A DNA stretch of 64,000 nt from contig CM070501.1 in the NCBI GenBank assembly GCA_036346375.1, positions 32,198,539-32,262,538 on the forward strand. Direction: 5' to 3'. A model generated the notes under the pieces. The model was not told the origin of the DNA. It searched no databases and worked only from the letters and a program-made list of their open reading frames with translations. The DNA is from Guadua angustifolia (taxonomy: Eukaryota; Streptophyta; Magnoliopsida; Poales; Poaceae). Position 1 is the first letter of the stretch. Every line of letters starts with the position of its first letter. Both the position numbers and the translations under genes were made by a program. Of this stretch, positions 23,648 to 35,269 are shown piece after piece.

Positions 23648-26347
23648 CACTACTGTAGAAATGTACATCACAATTGATTTTTTTCGTCATCATAGTCGAT
23701 TTTTGTGGCAATACAAAGTCATTAGACAGTGATGAGAAGGCGCTATCTCAATCGGTTTTCACTTGATAGTGTGAAATGGTCATCAAAATCGGTTCTAGCT
23801 CACAGCATCGCAATTTGTTCTAACTTGGAACCGATTGTGATGTGGGTGCTGGTATTAGTTCTTTGTACATCCTCTTAAAAACAACACATATTACAAACAA
23901 TATGCATATCACATCCACAATATATATAGAACGCAAACATTTTACAATACACATATCATATTCATTCACAATATAGAACACAAACATACTTAACAGAGTA
24001 CACATATCATATTCACATGATACAATATTTTTACATATGGACTAGTAGGAGTCTATCGAATCTCTAAACTTACCATCCTTGCTAGAACTTCTGTCCAGTA
24101 CCACTAGCATATATGGTCCCATAATTTGTTGAAATCCTTGTTTTGTAAGCTCTTGAGGGGAATATTGATCTTCTACAAAATAGAAATGAGTGCATTAATT
24201 TAAGTTTTAAAATTTGTATATAAAAGGCTCAGTGTATTATACATATACATATACCTTAGGAAAAAGGTGTGAGCCACCGACCAGAATCAGCATGTGATGT
24301 ATGACATAAAAGCCGCACAGGTCGTCGTATCCCTGTTGATGACACAACGAACAAAGAAAATCAAATTAAGAGACGAAGAATAGATGTCAAAAAAATTAAT
24401 CCTATGATAGGCACTTGTACCTTGAAGCACTTCCACTCCAGCTGATCGCCTCGTTTGTCATCGTGTCGCCCTCCTTAAGCAACGTAAGACAAGAAAACCC
24501 TATATACATTGGAGATATGCCATTAAGGTAAAAAAAATGAATATAGTTAAGTACAGAAAGTGTTAGGTTAGGAGAATGTACTTATTTTTGCAAAACAGGC
24601 TTGATCGCGTAGGCTATCAGTCTCTTCTCGACCAAGTTAAAAGTATAGACTTTGTTTTCTATCGGAGCGACTACGAGTAGAATCCAATGATTGCTTATTA
24701 AAATGGTATACAATGCAAGAAAATAAGTTCATATGTGGTTTAAGTGTGTATAACTAATTGAAGGGTAAAGTAGTACTTACTCCACATAGTACGGAAATAG
24801 AATGAAGTCCTTTTTTACCTTAGCCTGCAATGACTGCTTGATGTATTTGGCAAGGAACTCTGATTAAAACCTAGCTATGGTTGTAGATACCATCTCAGGG
24901 TTGATGAACCCAACTTGGTGTTGACCTGTTAAGTCTTGCTGCCTCATTATTCTGCAACTCGTGTCAAATATTAAAAAAAAATATAATACAAAATCCTATA
25001 ACAGTCATAGATTCATGATATATGGTGGGATACTCACAGTTTTCAGGATCGTATAGTAGAAATATCGATAGCTTTCAAGCTGTACAAACATAACAGATCC
25101 TTAAAATTCACTGGGAATATCCCATGCTCCTCGCGATGGAAATATCCCCTCGATACCTCACATTGAAATCGATGTGACGCTTGGCCTCATTCGCTTTATC
25201 AATGTACCATCATAGAGTAAACGAGTGCACAAGCCTAGAGTATTCAATTTGTTGTTAGAGACGAGGGGCTTTCCATGGACTTGCCCCTTATAATCTTGAG
25301 GAAGCTGTAAAAGGAGTCTCCGAGGTTGGGACAAGGGGATTTCTATGTATTTGAGGAGGTGTTGTGGCTTCTATCAATTTTGCCTTCTTGACAGGAGTCT
25401 TTGAGGTCTTCTATAATTGTTTTGGCTATCGTGCTAGTCTTTTTATGTACCAACTCTACACTCTGCATAGGAGTCGACTTGGATGAATGACTCATTATGG
25501 TGGTGAGAGCAGAAGCAAGTGCATGTGCAGGTACGATAGGAACCTATAAAGCACATGCATATGTAACGTGTTGCAGTACTGAAATGATCGAAAAGATGTA
25601 GAGGATTTTTACCTTGAGTAGTACAACACCCGTCATGGGCCAATTGATTAATGATATCTGAGTTTGTCCGAGAGTGGTGATATCTTTGTTGAGTGAAATT
25701 CTAGCACATGAGTTAGGAAGTCTTCATGGACATAGTCCAATTGCATCCTCATGTAGTCCTTCCCCAAAGGGTTATTATGCATTGTGTTAGTCTCCTTTCA
25801 CAGAAATGCAACCCCGTGTCTAGCCTAAACGGAAAATCCATCTTCTATCATGACGAGCTGACACTTGGCAGGCGCCTGCAAGAAGAGCGCAACTTGATTG
25901 AAAATATTGTTTAGCTTACTGTCATACCTTTAAGTCAGAAGCAATTATTTCTTCAGTTGGGGACTGGCCTGATCATTTTCGAAGCGCAGTTGCTAGGGTA
26001 GGGCACAAGCCTTTCTATGAGAAGTAAGGCCATTTGACTCTGACTTTGACTCTAGGAGATCATCGCCATCATCTCGGCCCTCAGGCGCTCCTCACGAGCC
26101 ATTATCTCCTTCTTCATCTCATCCTTCAGCTCCTCCTATGGCTCCTCCTTTAGCGTGCCCTTAAGGCTCTCTACACGTGCCTTCTATGATCTTGATGTGA
26201 CACTAGCTGCGTCCTCTTAGAAGAAAGATATCTTCGTATGCCTCGCACCTGGCACAGTTGGCTTGCCTTGGTGCATCCACCATGTTGGAATTAATTTCAC
26301 ATGTTGGCTATAGTGGTATCATCGTTGGTACAGCAAAGCTAGTAGTG
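23648..26347 (-). mobile_element. CACTA (En/Spm) transposon remnant
   Basis: Begins CACTACTGTAGAAATG, a CACTA terminus, followed by subterminal ATCGGTTTTCAC, ATCGGTTCTAG and AACCGATTGTG words on both strands. The interior encodes, on the minus strand, the second CACTA gene (Ulp1-like). No TNP2 transposase was seen. The right end is uncertain: GCTAGTAGTG at 26338-26347 ends in TAGTG, but the flanks (GGA and TCC) do not form a TSD. Confidence 0.7.
24254..26280 (-). pseudogene. CACTA ORF2 pseudogene with Ulp1 (C48-type) cysteine protease domain
   Basis: Minus-strand exon-like blocks run from 26280 to 24254. A charged coiled-coil part (about 26180-26040) comes first, then RYRGDISIAREHGIFPVNFKDL (about 25160-25080), VGFINPEMVSTTIARF...YIKQSLQAKVKKDFILFPYYVE (about 24915-24785), NHWILLVVAPIENKVYTFNL (24700-24590), GGRHDDKRGDQLEWKCFK (about 24475-24421) and LCGFYVIHHMLILV (about 24325-24270). 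The catalytic His (NHW) and Cys (LCG) are present. The Asp after the beta strand reads N (YTFNL). Several stops show decay. Such proteins accompany TNP2 in grass CACTA elements; their role is not settled. Confidence 0.75.
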
Positions 26348-28112
26348 TCCCACTATATTAACATGTTAGAGCGGGCAAAAACACAAAGTAATTTTAGTGA
26401 TTCCAAAACATATAGGTTGATATAGCACCAGGCCTGATGATTTAAAGTGCACCTTTGCTTTGACATTAGCTCAAGGCGACCAGCAATTGGTGTGGCAAAT
26501 TTCTGCGTACGTGAATCGGTTGTTGAGGTTTGTAGTGCATGTGCATGCATGGCAACTAACAATGAGTACAGAAATGGTTGTTGGATTTGGACATCCTAGG
26601 AGGGTTGATATATGTTGTGACAATATATTTACTTGGAAAACTCTTTAGTTTGTGTAATTTTTATCCTTTATTTATAAAATTAAATAAAACTCAACTAGCA
26701 AACCTGCGCAAATCATATCCAAAACTGATTTTACAGATGGTTTTGGCCTTTGGGTGACTTGGCGCCAACCAAGATCCTCATTAGCATATTTGTGTCCCCT
26801 AGGTGACCCAAAGACTTTTGTCCTACTCCTATTCATCTTCTTTACCTTGATCTGGTATTTGTTGCCATGACCACCACCGTTAAGCTACACACCAGCGATA
26901 AGGGAGAGAAGGTACATGAGGACGAAGTTGAGGATGGATCTGTCGACGAGGGTGGAGAAGACAAAGTCGAGCTCATTAAGGCCAAAGTTGGGGCAGGAGG
27001 CCATGTTCAACACATAGACACTGACACCATGAGCTCTTCCGTGACGTGCCAACCAAGCGGCGTGACTAGGACAGAAGCGGCGACACTACCCGAAGACAGA
27101 GGCAACACAAATCTGGTGGCCGTACCGGTCCTTGCGCATGCACGACACAACAAGGCGCTAGCAGGAGAGGAGTGGCGGTGTGATCTCAAGGCGAAGGTGG
27201 CACAGATCTGGTGGCCGCACTGGCCATCGTGTACACACGGCATAACATGTAGTCGATAAGGGAGAGTAGCAGTGTGACCAGGAGAGGAGCAGCTATGTGA
27301 TATGAAGACTAAGACAGAACAGATTTGGTGGTTGCACCGGCCCTCATGCGTGAACAACAGATGATCAAGGTGATGAACAGGATGGTGACGTGAAGAGGAC
27401 GTTGCCATCGCTAAAGATGATGGATCCAGGCTCGATTCGCCAAATTCCATTGCCCATCGCCCCATCGGTGGACAGGTTGAGCCAAAGATGGTGAAGAAAG
27501 CATCGATGCCGATGGATTTGGTGACGAAGAAGCCACGATGATGAGCTATCGAGATCAAGTGCCGTGTTGATGGAGATAACGGATCCTTCCTAGATCCAAG
27601 GTCAGCGGCGAGTGGAATCGATGGATCTGAGCTTGATGATAAGGGAACCAATGATGGCGAGCTTTGGTGAGACTGGATCTGGCGAGGAGTGAAGCCATTG
27701 TCGAAGGAGACGAGCTCCAACATTCCAGTGAGAATGGGGATGACTCCCACTTGATCCAATTGGATTGAGCTGAGAAGGAGACGGTGAGCCACATGGGTTG
27801 AAGTTGGTCAAAGCCATCGTTATTGCCATTGGAGTTTAAGTGTTTTGGTTTTGATGGTCAAAGGATAAGTTTTACCCAATTTTATGAATTAAAAACAGAA
27901 ATTAGACGAAATGCAGAAATCGAGGGACCACATATGAGTTTTTTTCTTATTTATTTCTACCGCACAACTTCTAAACAAGTAAACATAGCGCAAGTACGTT
28001 CGAAAAAAAACATATACAGTGTTGGCTAGTGTTGTGTGTTACACCAGAGTAATGTTCTATTTCTAGAGCACGTTAGTATGCAATAATATCATATAGATTT
28101 GTTCTAGCATAC
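26348..28112. other. intergenic with internal repeats at 27060-27360
   Basis: On the plus strand, three imperfect units of 110-125 bp each contain CAGATCTGGTGGCCGCACTGGCC or a close variant (near 27110, 27210 and 27320). They lie inside long frames on both strands (26867-27259 + and 27792-27007 -) that have no known domain, so the frames are probably products of the repeat and G+C content. Nothing else was recognised. Confidence 0.45.
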
Positions 28113-28580
28113 TGTCGAGGTTTGTTACCGACAATAATGAAAAGGGGGCTAAGCGCTGGATCGGGAACTCGATGGTAGCACAAGACACGGAATTATACAG
28201 GTTCGGGCTCTCACGGTGGAGATAATACCCTAGTCCTGTGCTCTGGGATTATGATTGGCTAACTTATTTGCTAATGATGTCCTGTTTTGATGGTTCCCCG
28301 CCTCCCTTTATATAGCGTAGAAGGCGGTTTATAATGAGGATCCCACTCGGATACGAGATGGAAGCTGCACTTTCGTGTCTATCCCGAATCTATATTAGTT
28401 TGGATTACAATCATCCCTTGCCTAATACGACTCGGTTTCCTTAGCTAGGATTCGTCCTGACTCTTCACACCTTGCTCAGCCCAGTATACCTCCAGCCTCC
28501 CGTAGTTGGCCTGGCCTAGCTTCACCTGGTTGGGCCTTGCAGGTCTGCCTTGTGGGCCCCCGGGGGATATATCCTCCACA
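28113..28580 (-). repeat. LTR of element 2
   Basis: On the minus strand: starts TGTGGAGGATAT, ends GTTACCGACAATAAACCTCGACA-like, i.e. TG...CA, 468 bp. A TATA box is at 28314-28307 (minus TATATAAA). The last 120 bp (GGTATTATCTCC...GAGAGCCCGAAC...GTCGGTAAC) match the LTR end at 46100-46226. Confidence 0.85.
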
Positions 28581-29359
28581 GTAGCCCCGAGTGCTTCATG
28601 ATCGAGTGCCTTTCTGCGGTCAAGTCTTCCCGAGTGCTTCTAGCCGAGTGCTTGTCGCTTGGTCGAGGAGGTCATGAAGAACTTGACGAAATTTTTTGTA
28701 AGGTTATTCCGAGCTATCTCTGACTTAGTTTATCAAGCCAACTCGTTGCTTAGCATGTTTCTTGTACACATCTGTGCTCAGCCGAGTGGTATTAGCGCAT
28801 CCGGGCGCATAACCCTTGGCCTTTTTTTTATAGAGCGCATTTTATCCTACCCATCTGGTATTCGTCGCCGCCCTTTTTAAGGTCACACGAGCCTCATACC
28901 TTGTAGGCGTCTGTTCTCAAAATCATCTTTACGGTATCTGACTTCGTTCTCTGGACGTCATCAGCTTGTGACCTAGCATGAGGCATACCATAAGAGGATG
29001 TTTTTTCTTTGGGTGGTACCCAGGGTCCCGTGTGTCACGGCTGCTGGCTTTTGGCCCATCTTGGAGCGTACCATTTCCCAATTCATTTTGTTTGGGCCGC
29101 TTAGCGACAGGCACGACGTGCGTTCGCCGCCCACCCTCGGCGTGCTCCTAGGGCGGCTTCAGGGCATGGGAAGGGTAATGCGGCTTCCCGCTCGAGGCGA
29201 AAGTCGGCGCCGCTCCCTGTAGAGTAAAATGAAGTGTCTTTACACTGTTCCTTTTCGCCCCTTTGTTCTTCAATCTTTTCCCTCGCGACCTCCGCCGCTA
29301 GGGTTAATTCTTCTTGTTACCCTATTCGTCACGCGATCGCGAGGCTTCTTCGTTCAAGG
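28581..29359. other. non-coding spacer between LTR and antisense ORF of element 2
   Basis: No ORF is recognised. Repeated CCGAGTGCTT words occur near 28585-28650. Since the ORF to the right is on the plus strand, any promoter it has should lie here; no clear TATA box was found. Confidence 0.4.
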
Positions 29360-30400
29360 ATGTCGTCCCCTTCTCCCGCAACTGTTCACCCGTCCGCCTC
29401 AACCAAGGATTGGGCTACCTCGGTAACGACGGAAGGACGGTTGGAGGATTTAGTAAGCGTTGGTGTTTTTTCGCCATTGGTGATGCTCGCCGCCTGCCCT
29501 GCCGCAGGTGAATTCTGCCCTACCCCCAGCGCCGAGGAGGTGGTCGCTTCAATCCTTTTATGCGTGGGCTTGGTCTTCCCAAGATCCCCTTTCTCCGCAA
29601 GATCCTTGAATTTTATGGGATCGAGCTAACTCACCTCAACCCCAATTCCATTCTCCAAATTGCTGCCTTCGTCAACCTTTGCGAGGCCTTCCTTGGCGTC
29701 CGTCCCCACTTCAATCTCTTTCGCCACCTTTTTCTTCTTAAACCTTTCCCTAGTAAGAACTTCCCCAAAGTGGTTGGAGGTGCCGGATTTCAGCTGAGGG
29801 ATGGCATGAAAAAACCTTACTTCAATATTCCTTTGAAGACCTCGAACAAGGGTTGGCATCAAGAGTGGTTTTATTGCGCCAATCCCGAGCCTCCATTGCC
29901 CGCTTTCACTGGGAGGCCACCCAAGCCCTCTCCTGACTGGACATCGTTTCCCAAAGATGACGGGATGGACCAAGTGACTGATCTCATGGGTCTGATTGCT
30001 GAGTTGAAGGAGAATGGGCTCACCGGTGTGGCCATTGTTGCCAATTTTTGTACCCGACGGATTCAGCCTCTCAAGGACCGAGTTCATCCCGGGTATGAGT
30101 ATGAGGGCCTCAATGATCCCACACGGGAGGTTTCGGAGGAAATTACTTGGCGGCGCGTTTTGTCGTGCTCTCGACTTCTTCGCCCGAACGAGAAGATCGT
30201 TATTCCCGGCCCGAGACCTTTACTTAAGTGAATCCGGTGCCTCCGGAAGGAATCTTCATTGCCTTCGACATCGACTTTTTCTTGATTTGATGTGCTTTTT
30301 TTTCATTTGCAGGACGTGATGCCTTCTTTTCTCGATGTGCTACATTCGAAGTTCCCTGCTCATAAGAGTGATAAGCAAAATTTCGCCAAAGATTCCTTCG
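29360..30400 (+). pseudogene. antisense ORF of element 2 (putative gypsy-type transposon domain), intron-containing
   Basis: Starts MSSPSPATVHPS at 29360. After a frameshift near 29550 it continues in the frame ending 30231: MRGLGLPKIPFLRKILEFYG, NPNSILQIAAFVNLCEAFLG, HFNLFRHLFLLKPF, TSNKGWHQEWFYC, NGLTGVAIVANFCTRRIQPL. This is the plant family annotated as 'putative gypsy type transposon' (PF04195-like). A likely intron runs from GTGAATCC at 30229 to TTTGCAG at 30313, with a T-rich 3' side, and the frame then continues GACGTGATGCC...to about 30417. It is coded on the strand opposite to the LTR, as the extra antisense ORFs of Tat elements are. Function unknown. Confidence 0.78.
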
Positions 30401-30854
30401 CCGTCCCAAGCGCTGGTTAAGTAAAACGAGCGCCCGGTGATGATCCAAACAGAAGGAAAAGATCCGATTGTTCACAAGGCCTGCGGAGCGCAGCCGGATA
30501 AAGGCGCACTCGATCGGGGTCCAAAGATTCGGGACCCGCGACCGCATTTCGACCCCTCCTCGACTTCTTCTTCTTCGAGCTACCTGGGACCCGAGGTGTT
30601 TAAGCCATCGGCCCCACCTCGGGGAAGTGTGCCGCCGCTGCTACCGACCGAGCTCCCTTGTTCCGCCACAAGAAATGTGCTCATGGGACTCCTACCGGCA
30701 ATCCTTCCACCAGAAGGGTTTAAAGTGCAAGATAACAAGATCCAACAGTTGGATTTCCTTGTTAGTCTTTCCTCGCTCTCCGGATCATGTCCCGATCGCT
30801 TTCTTCTCGTAGGGATCCCGCAATGAAGTTCTTCATGAAACGCCACCTCTGGAG

Positions 30855-32571
30855 TAGGGATGGCAATTGTGCCTGCTTACTCCATGTACCATGGGTAAAT
30901 ACCCAATAGAGGCGGTATGGGGTTTTTGCCCACGGGTATATAAATGGGCTATTTCTTTACCCGTCAGTAACGGCACGGTATGGGTAAGCTATACCCGCAT
31001 TCGCTTATACCCATTTACCCACGAATTAGGCTGACATGTGGGACATACTAATATGCATTAAAAACCCACCACCTAAAACCCTAATCCAGCATCCAAATTA
31101 CCACCCCAAGTCCCCAACCGCCCATCCCCAATTTTCTCCCAGCCGCCAGGGCTCCCAGACGCCAAACGCCCATCCCCATTCTTCTCTCGCCAGGGCTCCG
31201 CTCCAGATCTGCCGACGCCTGCATCATCTCCGTCCCCCGGTCGCCAGGGCTCCGCTCCAGCCTCCAAGTCCTAGCAAGCGGCGGCGCCGCCTCGATCTCC
31301 GACTCTCCGTCTCTTGGCCGCCTCCTACCTCGGCCACGGCCACTGCTGCCTCAGATCGTCCTTCCCGATCGCCGACTCCGAGCCACACTGCCTCCTCCGG
31401 TCCTCCCGTCCCTTTGCCGCCTACTACCTCGAAGGCTGAAGGGCTCTGTTGCTCGCGCCGCTTGAGCCGCCTTTACGCCCTGCCCTCGCCTCGTCTGTAA
31501 TACCGAGCCACCTCTATTGCAAGGAATATGCAAGTGATTTTGTTGAAGCCGGTCTGTTTGTATATTCAAATTATTCATGTACACAAGATATCGATTGGTA
31601 TACAAGTGATGAGGTATAGCATATAGGAAGTGTATGTAAACCGTAGTTTTAATGTTTGTACCAAAGCCTAATGAAAGTGTTTTGGATAGATGCGATCCAT
31701 TCTATCAAGTAGGTCGCAAAAACTTGTTGCATGTACTGCTGTTTGTGCTTCTCAAATGAACTCAACTTATTAAGGAAGAACTTGCTTGGTATACAAGTGA
31801 CAGAAGAACATGCTGTTTGTACTTCTCAAATGAACTCAACTTATTAAGGAGGTGGCTTGGGGTATTACCAGTGTTATGATTCATCGTTTTGTCATGTATA
31901 AACTATTATAGAAGGCTACAAATATGAGTACTGACCACTTAGATGACTATGCACATAGAACTTGTAAATCTGAAAGATTACAGAATTGCAACAACCGAAC
32001 TATGGAACCTATGCAGCACTTGAGTGCCTGCTAATGATTTGTAATGTCTCAGTTTGTAATATTGCTTTGAAATCTTTATTTAGTTCGTGAATTTTATTAT
32101 TATAACTTTCTATTGACTGTTATCTTTTCATATTTGGTGGATTGTTTAATAATATGTTGTCATGATTCACCGAATTGATGTTTCTCGCACTAAACATGCT
32201 TCTTGTACTAAATCGCCTCAGAACATAAGTATGTTTCACAATTGCGTTCCTCTGTACTAAACAATTTTGTGCTTCTTGTACTAAACTAGCCCTCAACTTG
32301 TTTTTGTTAGATGAAGATAACCCTTGATATGTATTGTTACTATGAATCTGTGATTATACTTTGAATTTTGATGGGCAATGCCCCAATCAATTCTATCTGT
32401 TTTTGTGAGTTCACATAATTTGGCTGTAACGGGTATACCATGGCGGTACCACGGCGACGGTATGGGGATGTTCTTCGCTCATGGCTTCATGTATACCCGC
32501 AGGGGGATACGGGTCGCGGCACGGTATGGGCGAGGATTACCCGAGCCCGTTGTGCCCGATTGCCATCCCTA
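30855..32571. mobile_element. non-autonomous hAT element with 8-bp TSD
   Basis: Ends are TAGGGATGGCAAT and its exact inverse ATTGCCATCCCTA. They are flanked by the exact 8-bp duplication CTCTGGAG at 30847-30854 and 32572-32579. Subterminal TATGGGTAA/TACCCGC words follow, as in hAT elements. Length 1717 bp. Inside is a Pro/Ser-rich frame (31036-31500) from a C-rich segment, probably not a gene, and a tandem duplication of TGCTTCTCAAATGAACTCAA with spacing of about 77 bp near 31735-31860. Confidence 0.93.
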
Positions 32572-32579
32572 CTCTGGAG

Positions 32580-33172
32580 CCTGCAGGGGTTGTTGGCGAG
32601 GGTAGTGCTGACGTGGCAGAGGCCGAGGCGCCGATTGATGTTGTACCTCCTGTGCCCAGCGCTGCCCCGGAACCAGTCGGGACGGCTCTCCCAACAGCCC
32701 CCGAGGCCACGAGCAACGAGTGCCGCCTGGAGCCGAGTGACTCCTTACCGCATTTCCTTCCTAGGCCGACCGCCTGCTCCGCATCCCCCGTCAATGCCAC
32801 TACTCCTTTGTCGCTAGAAGCTCCCACCTCCTCCCGCCACCACCGCAAGCGCCGAATCCTTCTGCCCCCGCCAAATCTCCGATGCGGCTGCGTTCATCGA
32901 TGACGACGGCGACGTGGTCCTTTTGGATGGCGAGGTCGAAGATAAGGATTGGGGGTCGTTCTTCGACGCTCATGAAAGTGTTGGCGCCTTGGCAATGTGA
33001 GTTGTTTGCGCCAAGACCTTCTTTGAGAGTCTCCTCTGGCCTAACATTGCTTCGCCGCCTCCAAATACCGCATCTTCGCCAAGGACCGGAACTTCCTTCT
33101 TCAAAAATTATTTCCGAGGATGAAAATGAGGAAGGATTACGCTGCGGAAGTCGAGCAGATTCGCACTGAGTT
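32580..33172 (+). pseudogene. distal part of element 2 antisense ORF
   Basis: Continues the coding-like sequence interrupted by the hAT element: Ala/Pro/Glu-rich stretches, then AAFIDDDGDVVLLDGEVEDK near 32890-32960, a stop near 32998, FFESLLWPNI and a charged helix DYAAEVEQIRTEFEAEL ending about 33172. Such charged coiled-coil tails are common at the C-terminal end of these antisense proteins. Broken by stops and frameshifts. Confidence 0.6.
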
Positions 33173-33239
33173 TGAGGCAGAGCTCACACGCACCCGCTCG
33201 ACACCCTTGGGCCGATCCTTGGTCCAGACAGCCCCGCAG

Positions 33240-34420
33240 CCCCGATCGTGGCTCAAGTGAAAGCCATGGTGATGGCGGCGGCGGTCCAGCAAAACCAAGA
33301 GGCGCCCATGGAGAAGACACACTCCCGTATCCGCGCGGCTACTCAGACTGGCAGCAGTTGAACTGCGCAAAGCCGACCCAGAGGCGCGGGTGGAGTTCGT
33401 CGTGGCGAAGACGCCACGAGTTCAACCAAGATCTCCGCCGATCTTATCGCTAGACGCCGCGATCGAGAGGAAGGAGAGAGGCGCCGCGTGAGGACGAGTA
33501 CGAAGCGTTCGATCGATACGACGGCCGCGGCGATCGCGGTGGCCGGCGTGAGGATCACGCCGATCGCGGGAGCCACGGTCGCCGGGCCGAAAGTGACAAC
33601 GGAAACCGCCGGGATAGGACCCTCGCGTTTGCCGCCGACGCCAGCGTCAGGCCTATTGACGGAGTTCGCGCCACGCCCGGCCATTGAGTGGTGTGGCCCG
33701 ACGGTTTCAACCCTAGGGGCATTGTCAAGTTCGATGGCGAGAGAGATCCCGAGGCGTGGCTGCAAGTATACGCCCTTGCGGTCAAGGCGGCGGGGGGCAA
33801 CCAGAATGTGATGGCCAACTACTCGCCACCACGCCGCTTCTACGCAAGCTTGGCTCACGGACTCCCAAATGGTTCGATAGATTCTGGGGTGACCTCTGGA
33901 GCGCTTTATCTCGAATTTCCAGGCACCTTCGAAAGACTCGACGGCGTGGGACCTCTACCAACTTCACCAGAAGAAGAATGAGTCTCGCGAGAGTTCATCC
34001 GCTTCATGCGAAGAAGAACACTGCTCGTGATGTTTCCGAGGCGGTCGTTATAGCCACCTTCCGAAGGGAGTCACGACCCGACTTAATCAAGAAAATGTCT
34101 CAAGGCCGCCGACCACCGCCGTGAGATGTTCGCTTTGTCGATCGCTATGCCATCGCCGGACGCTCGGGCGAGCGCCAGAAGACCGCTCATGCAGAAAGAC
34201 AAGAAGGACCACGCCGAGTCCTCCAAGCCAAGGGACAGAAGCGGGCCCGAGAGCTGATCGCGGCGGCCGAACGCGCCCGTCCTCGGGGCTCGCGAGGCGG
34301 TGGCTACGACGAAGTAATGGACGCCATATGTCCTTTCCACCCCTAGGGGAGGCACGCGGCCAAGGACTGTTACACCCTGAAGAGGTTTGCCCGAGAGAGC
34401 CGCAACAGAGCTTAACAGGG
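33240..34420 (+). pseudogene. gag: gag of element 3, degraded
   Basis: The capsid-like domain is seen in 33688-34110: MVWPDGFNPRGIVKFDGERD, PEAWLQVYALAVKAAGG, NVMANYSPP, LEFPGTFERLDG, with frameshifts. An Arg/Glu-rich N-terminal part precedes it (33400-33600). A zinc knuckle of C-x2-H-x4-H-x4-C type at about 34330-34371 reads CPFHP, stop, GRHAAKDC, so a TAG lies inside the knuckle. Not functional. Confidence 0.8.
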
Positions 34421-34599
34421 GCAAAGGCGTATGAGAAGAAGCAAGACCCGCCTGGGAAGATGGAGGCGACTACCGATGATCGAGCGTGAACTCAACTACA
34501 TATTTGGAGGTTCGGCAGATACGAGTCCAAGCGAAGCAAAGCTTACCGCCGGAGATCAATGCGATAACGCCGCCACGCCTTGCATTCGAGGTGGTCTCG

Positions 34600-35100
34600 A
34601 GATCCCGATCACGCTCGATCATTCGACCACCCCGATCGCTGCTCCCTTCCCGGAAGGTACCCTCTTGTCCCGACCCCGCCAGACGCGCGCGTCAGCTCAA
34701 GAGAGTGCCGGTCGACGGAGGAAGCGGCTCAATGTCCTTTTCTCCAAGACCTTTGATGATATGAAGATTCCGCGCCCGAGCCGAAGCGGGATCGCCACCG
34801 CTCCACGGGTGATCCTGTGGACGCCGACGGTATCATTGGGAAAATCACGCCCCAGAACGCTCGAGCCAAGGAGAACTACCGGACGGAGTACCTAAACTTC
34901 GAGGTGGTCGATTTCGAGACAAGATACCATGCCATCTTGGGAAGGCCGGCCGCTGTGTTCATGGTCGCCCCCACTATGCGCACTCGCCTCAAGATGCCGG
35001 TCCAAACGGCGCTATTACCATACGGGGACGCTACAATCCTTCGCGGCGACAGGAGAGCCGTGGACTGCCGAGGCATCGGGCGGTTTTGGCTGAGGCCGAG
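34600..35100 (+). pseudogene. aspartic protease region of element 3, degraded
   Basis: RVPVDGGSG (about 34700-34730) is the D-G-G active-site motif. In the next frame NVLFSKTFDDMKI follows, showing a frameshift directly after the motif. YLNFEVVDFETRYHAILGRPA at 34890-34955 is the second conserved block before RT in Tat elements. Confidence 0.75.
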
Positions 35101-35269
35101 ATGATCAAGCAAGCGGCAGCCCTCCCACGAGGCGAAGACGATGTTCCGACCGCAAAGCAAACCAAGTCTAGCATGAAGCCCGACGAGGGAGTCAAGCATG
35201 TGATCCTCGACCCATCCAACTCGGCAACGCAGGCCGCCCTGATTGGGACTGGGCTCGATCCCAAATAGG

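Larger units (their letters stand above)
28113..33172 (-). mobile_element. Tat-lineage gypsy element 2, 3' part only, minus orientation
   Basis: The 3' LTR (28113-28580) is on the minus strand and is followed to the right by internal DNA that on the minus strand ends GCACTCGGGGCTAC just before the LTR. The retained internal DNA carries an ORF on the opposite strand (29360-30400 and its continuation after the hAT insertion). gag, pol and 5' LTR are absent: near 33172 the sequence passes into element 3 in the other orientation. The 5-bp flank at the outer LTR edge is CATAC. Confidence 0.8.

Noticed and set aside
26338..26347. GCTAGTAGTG as the certain right end of the CACTA element
   Set aside because: Only the last seven bases fit the inverse of the left end and the 3-bp flanks do not match, so it was kept only as a tentative boundary.
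31036..31500. 154-codon Pro/Ser-rich frame as a gene
   Set aside because: It lies inside a non-autonomous hAT element and is made of C-rich repeats; no domain and no flanking gene structure.
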